DNA of 6,864 nucleotides from Holophagae bacterium (GTDB lineage: Bacteria; Acidobacteriota; Thermoanaerobaculia; Thermoanaerobaculales; Sulfomarinibacteraceae), in the NCBI GenBank assembly GCA_030609785.1, contig JAUWTC010000140.1, positions 1 to 6,864 of the forward strand, in the 5' to 3' direction. Below the pieces are notes generated by a model. That model was not told where the DNA came from and searched no databases. It was given only the letters and a program-made list of their open reading frames with translations. Below, piece after piece: positions 5,899 to 6,864 of the stretch (its first letter is position 1; the number at the start of each line of letters is the position of its first letter). A program made the translations under genes and the position numbers.

Positions 5899-6758
5899 CA
5901 GATAATATCCGCAAACCGGCGTTCCATCTTCTCGAAATAGAACACTCCGAACAGGAAAAACACGACTGCACTCAGGGTGGAGATGGCGATACCGCCAGGG
6001 GCAAAAGGGCTCCCGAGAAACGCTGAGCGAAACGCTTCGATCAAGCCGGCCATTGGGTTCAAATACAATAACCACTGCCACTTCTGGGGAAACAGACTGG
6101 CCGGGTAGACCACTGGTGTCGCGTACATCCAGAATTGCACCATGAACGGGATCACGTAGCGGAAGTCACGATAGGAAACCGTCAGTGCCGAGAGGAGGGT
6201 ACCGATGCCGAGGGCAATGAAGATAACCGCTACGATCAACAGAGGCACGGCAAGCAAGTGAAGGCTCCAGCCCACACCGAAATACACCATCAGTGCCAGC
6301 ATGATCACAAACGATATGACAAAATCGACCAAACCCGAGCCCACCGAGGACAGCGGAATGATCAGGCGTGGGAAATAGACTTTGCTGATCAGTTGCTGCT
6401 GACCGACCAGCGAGTTGCTGGATGCCGTCAGGGCGTTGGCGAAAAAGGTCCACGGCAGCAGGCCGGCAAAGACGAAAATCGGGTACGGAAAGCCGTCCGA
6501 CGGAATCTTCGCCAGCCGGCCGAATACCAGAGAAAAAAGCAACATTGTCGCCAACGGTTGAATCAAGGCCCAGGCGGCGCCCAATACGGTCTGCTTGTAG
6601 CGAACCTTGATGTCACGGGCTACCAGTACCCATAGGAGTTCTCGGTAGGCCCAGATTTCCTTCAGGTTCAACATGCGCCATCCCCTCTGGCGCTCGATGA
6701 TGGTTACATGGTCGTAGCCGAAGAAATGCTCTTGCAGGGTTTGATCGGGGTTGCTCAT
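5898..6758 (-). CDS. wzm: Polysaccharide ABC-2 type exporter permease (Wzm)
   Basis: The protein has 286 residues, normal for the family. A cytoplasmic N-terminus contains the amphipathic segment LNLKEIWAYRELLWVLVARDIKVRYKQTVLG (30-60), diagnostic of O-antigen and capsule exporter permeases. About six membrane helices follow (roughly 62-82, 93-112, 141-162, 168-190, 201-219, 257-275), with ISKVYFPRLIIPLSS at 124-138, YRDFRYVIPF at 196-205 and LNPMAGLIEAFR at 233-244 as family landmarks. It forms the membrane channel with Wzt. ATG 6758 is chosen over a TTG one codon upstream; neither has a strong Shine-Dalgarno sequence. The frame ending at TGA 6760-6758 overlaps this start, so an upstream gene may be translationally coupled. 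It is the first complete gene of the - strand unit here. Confidence 0.94.
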   Translation of the reverse strand: MSNPDQTLQEHFFGYDHVTIIERQRGWRMLNLKEIWAYRELLWVLVARDIKVRYKQTVLGAAWALIQPLATMLLFSLVFGRLAKIPSDGFPYPIFVFAGLLPWTFFANALTASSNSLVGQQQLISKVYFPRLIIPLSSVGSGLVDFVISFVIMLALMVYFGVGWSLHLLAVPLLIVAVIFIALGIGTLLSALTVSYRDFRYVIPFMVQFWMYATPVVYPASLFPQKWQWLLYLNPMAGLIEAFRSAFLGSPFAPGGIAISTLSAVVFFLFGVFYFEKMERRFADII

Positions 6759-6862
6759 CAAGTGGGACCGTATTTATTGGTCTTATGGGAATGACATTCC
6801 AGGCAGGCTGTCGCTTTCCAGTGTCGGTATGGTTCCGCCTGAGGTGTGATAACAGCCACTGA
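6758..6862 (-). CDS. Possible 3' end of an upstream gene with a CxxCH motif (partial)
   Basis: One reverse frame is open from the window edge for 34 codons, contains ACLECHSHKTNKYGPT, and stops at 6760-6758, overlapping the wzm ATG as TGATG. That is the same junction type as wzm/wzt. CLECH matches the haem-c attachment pattern CxxCH, or could bind a metal. Another reverse frame is also open and ends at TAA 6785-6783 after LESDSLPGMSFP, so coding here is unproven. No family can be named. Confidence 0.25.
   Translation of the reverse strand, partial: SVAVITPQAEPYRHWKATACLECHSHKTNKYGPT
6788..6800. repeat. 13-base palindrome upstream of wzm
   Basis: GGAATGACATTCC is a perfect inverted repeat with 6-base arms around a single base. 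It ends about 30 bases before the wzm ATG. It could be an operator for a dimeric regulator, but it may also lie within coding sequence (the codons for CLECHS in the possible upstream gene). No good promoter pair was found next to it. Confidence 0.3.
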
Positions 6863-6864
6863 TC

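Noticed and set aside
5899..6081. Upstream extension of the wzt reading frame by 61 codons
   Set aside because: It lies wholly inside wzm, has no family resemblance, and the start at 5898 gives the normal Wzt N-terminus with a TGATG junction.
6135..6635. Open + strand frame of 166 codons opposite wzm
   Set aside because: It is antisense to conserved permease helices; its Gln/Arg/His-rich product is typical of a shadow frame.
1..6864. CRISPR array, insertion sequence, tRNA, rRNA or toxin-antitoxin pair
   Set aside because: No regularly spaced repeats, transposase motifs, terminal inverted repeats, tRNA-like cloverleaf or small paired toxin-like genes were seen on reading both strands.

Overview
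The window looks like an envelope-glycan locus from a Gram-negative bacterium. The case rests on an ABC-2 polysaccharide exporter whose ATPase carries a Wzt-type C-terminal domain, and on a membrane-anchored alkaline-phosphatase-superfamily enzyme. A proteobacterium of moderately high GC fits, but nothing here fixes the taxon. No mobile element, CRISPR array, tRNA or rRNA was seen.

Left half, + strand (144-3680): three overlapping genes, read as one transcription unit. The first is a 110-residue membrane miniprotein with an AYVDPG motif. The second is a cytoplasmic protein that joins a kinase-like segment (Asp...Asn...Asp catalytic pattern) to a C-terminal class I SAM-dependent methyltransferase. 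The third is a five-TM protein with an extracytoplasmic phosphatase/sulfatase-fold domain that has a threonine at the nucleophile position, like LtaS-type phosphoglycerol and phosphoethanolamine transferases. The unit plausibly decorates or caps a surface glycan; substrate and product are unknown.

Right half, - strand (6758 down to 3740): wzm (permease), wzt (ATPase plus glycan-recognition domain) and a family 2 glycosyltransferase, in that order of transcription. Their stop and start codons overlap (TGATG, then ATGA), which suggests translational coupling. They would assemble and export an O-antigen-like polysaccharide by the ABC-transporter route.

The two units converge on a 59-base gap. 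The left edge (1-143) holds no convincing gene beyond a possible 12-codon tail. The right edge (6759-6864) is too short to call, though one frame there reads a CxxCH motif and stops exactly on the wzm start. The most interesting idea is that the kinase-like/methyltransferase fusion is a chain-capping enzyme comparable to WbdD with reversed domain order, whose product could be recognised by the Wzt C-terminal domain. This is a hypothesis, not a demonstrated system.
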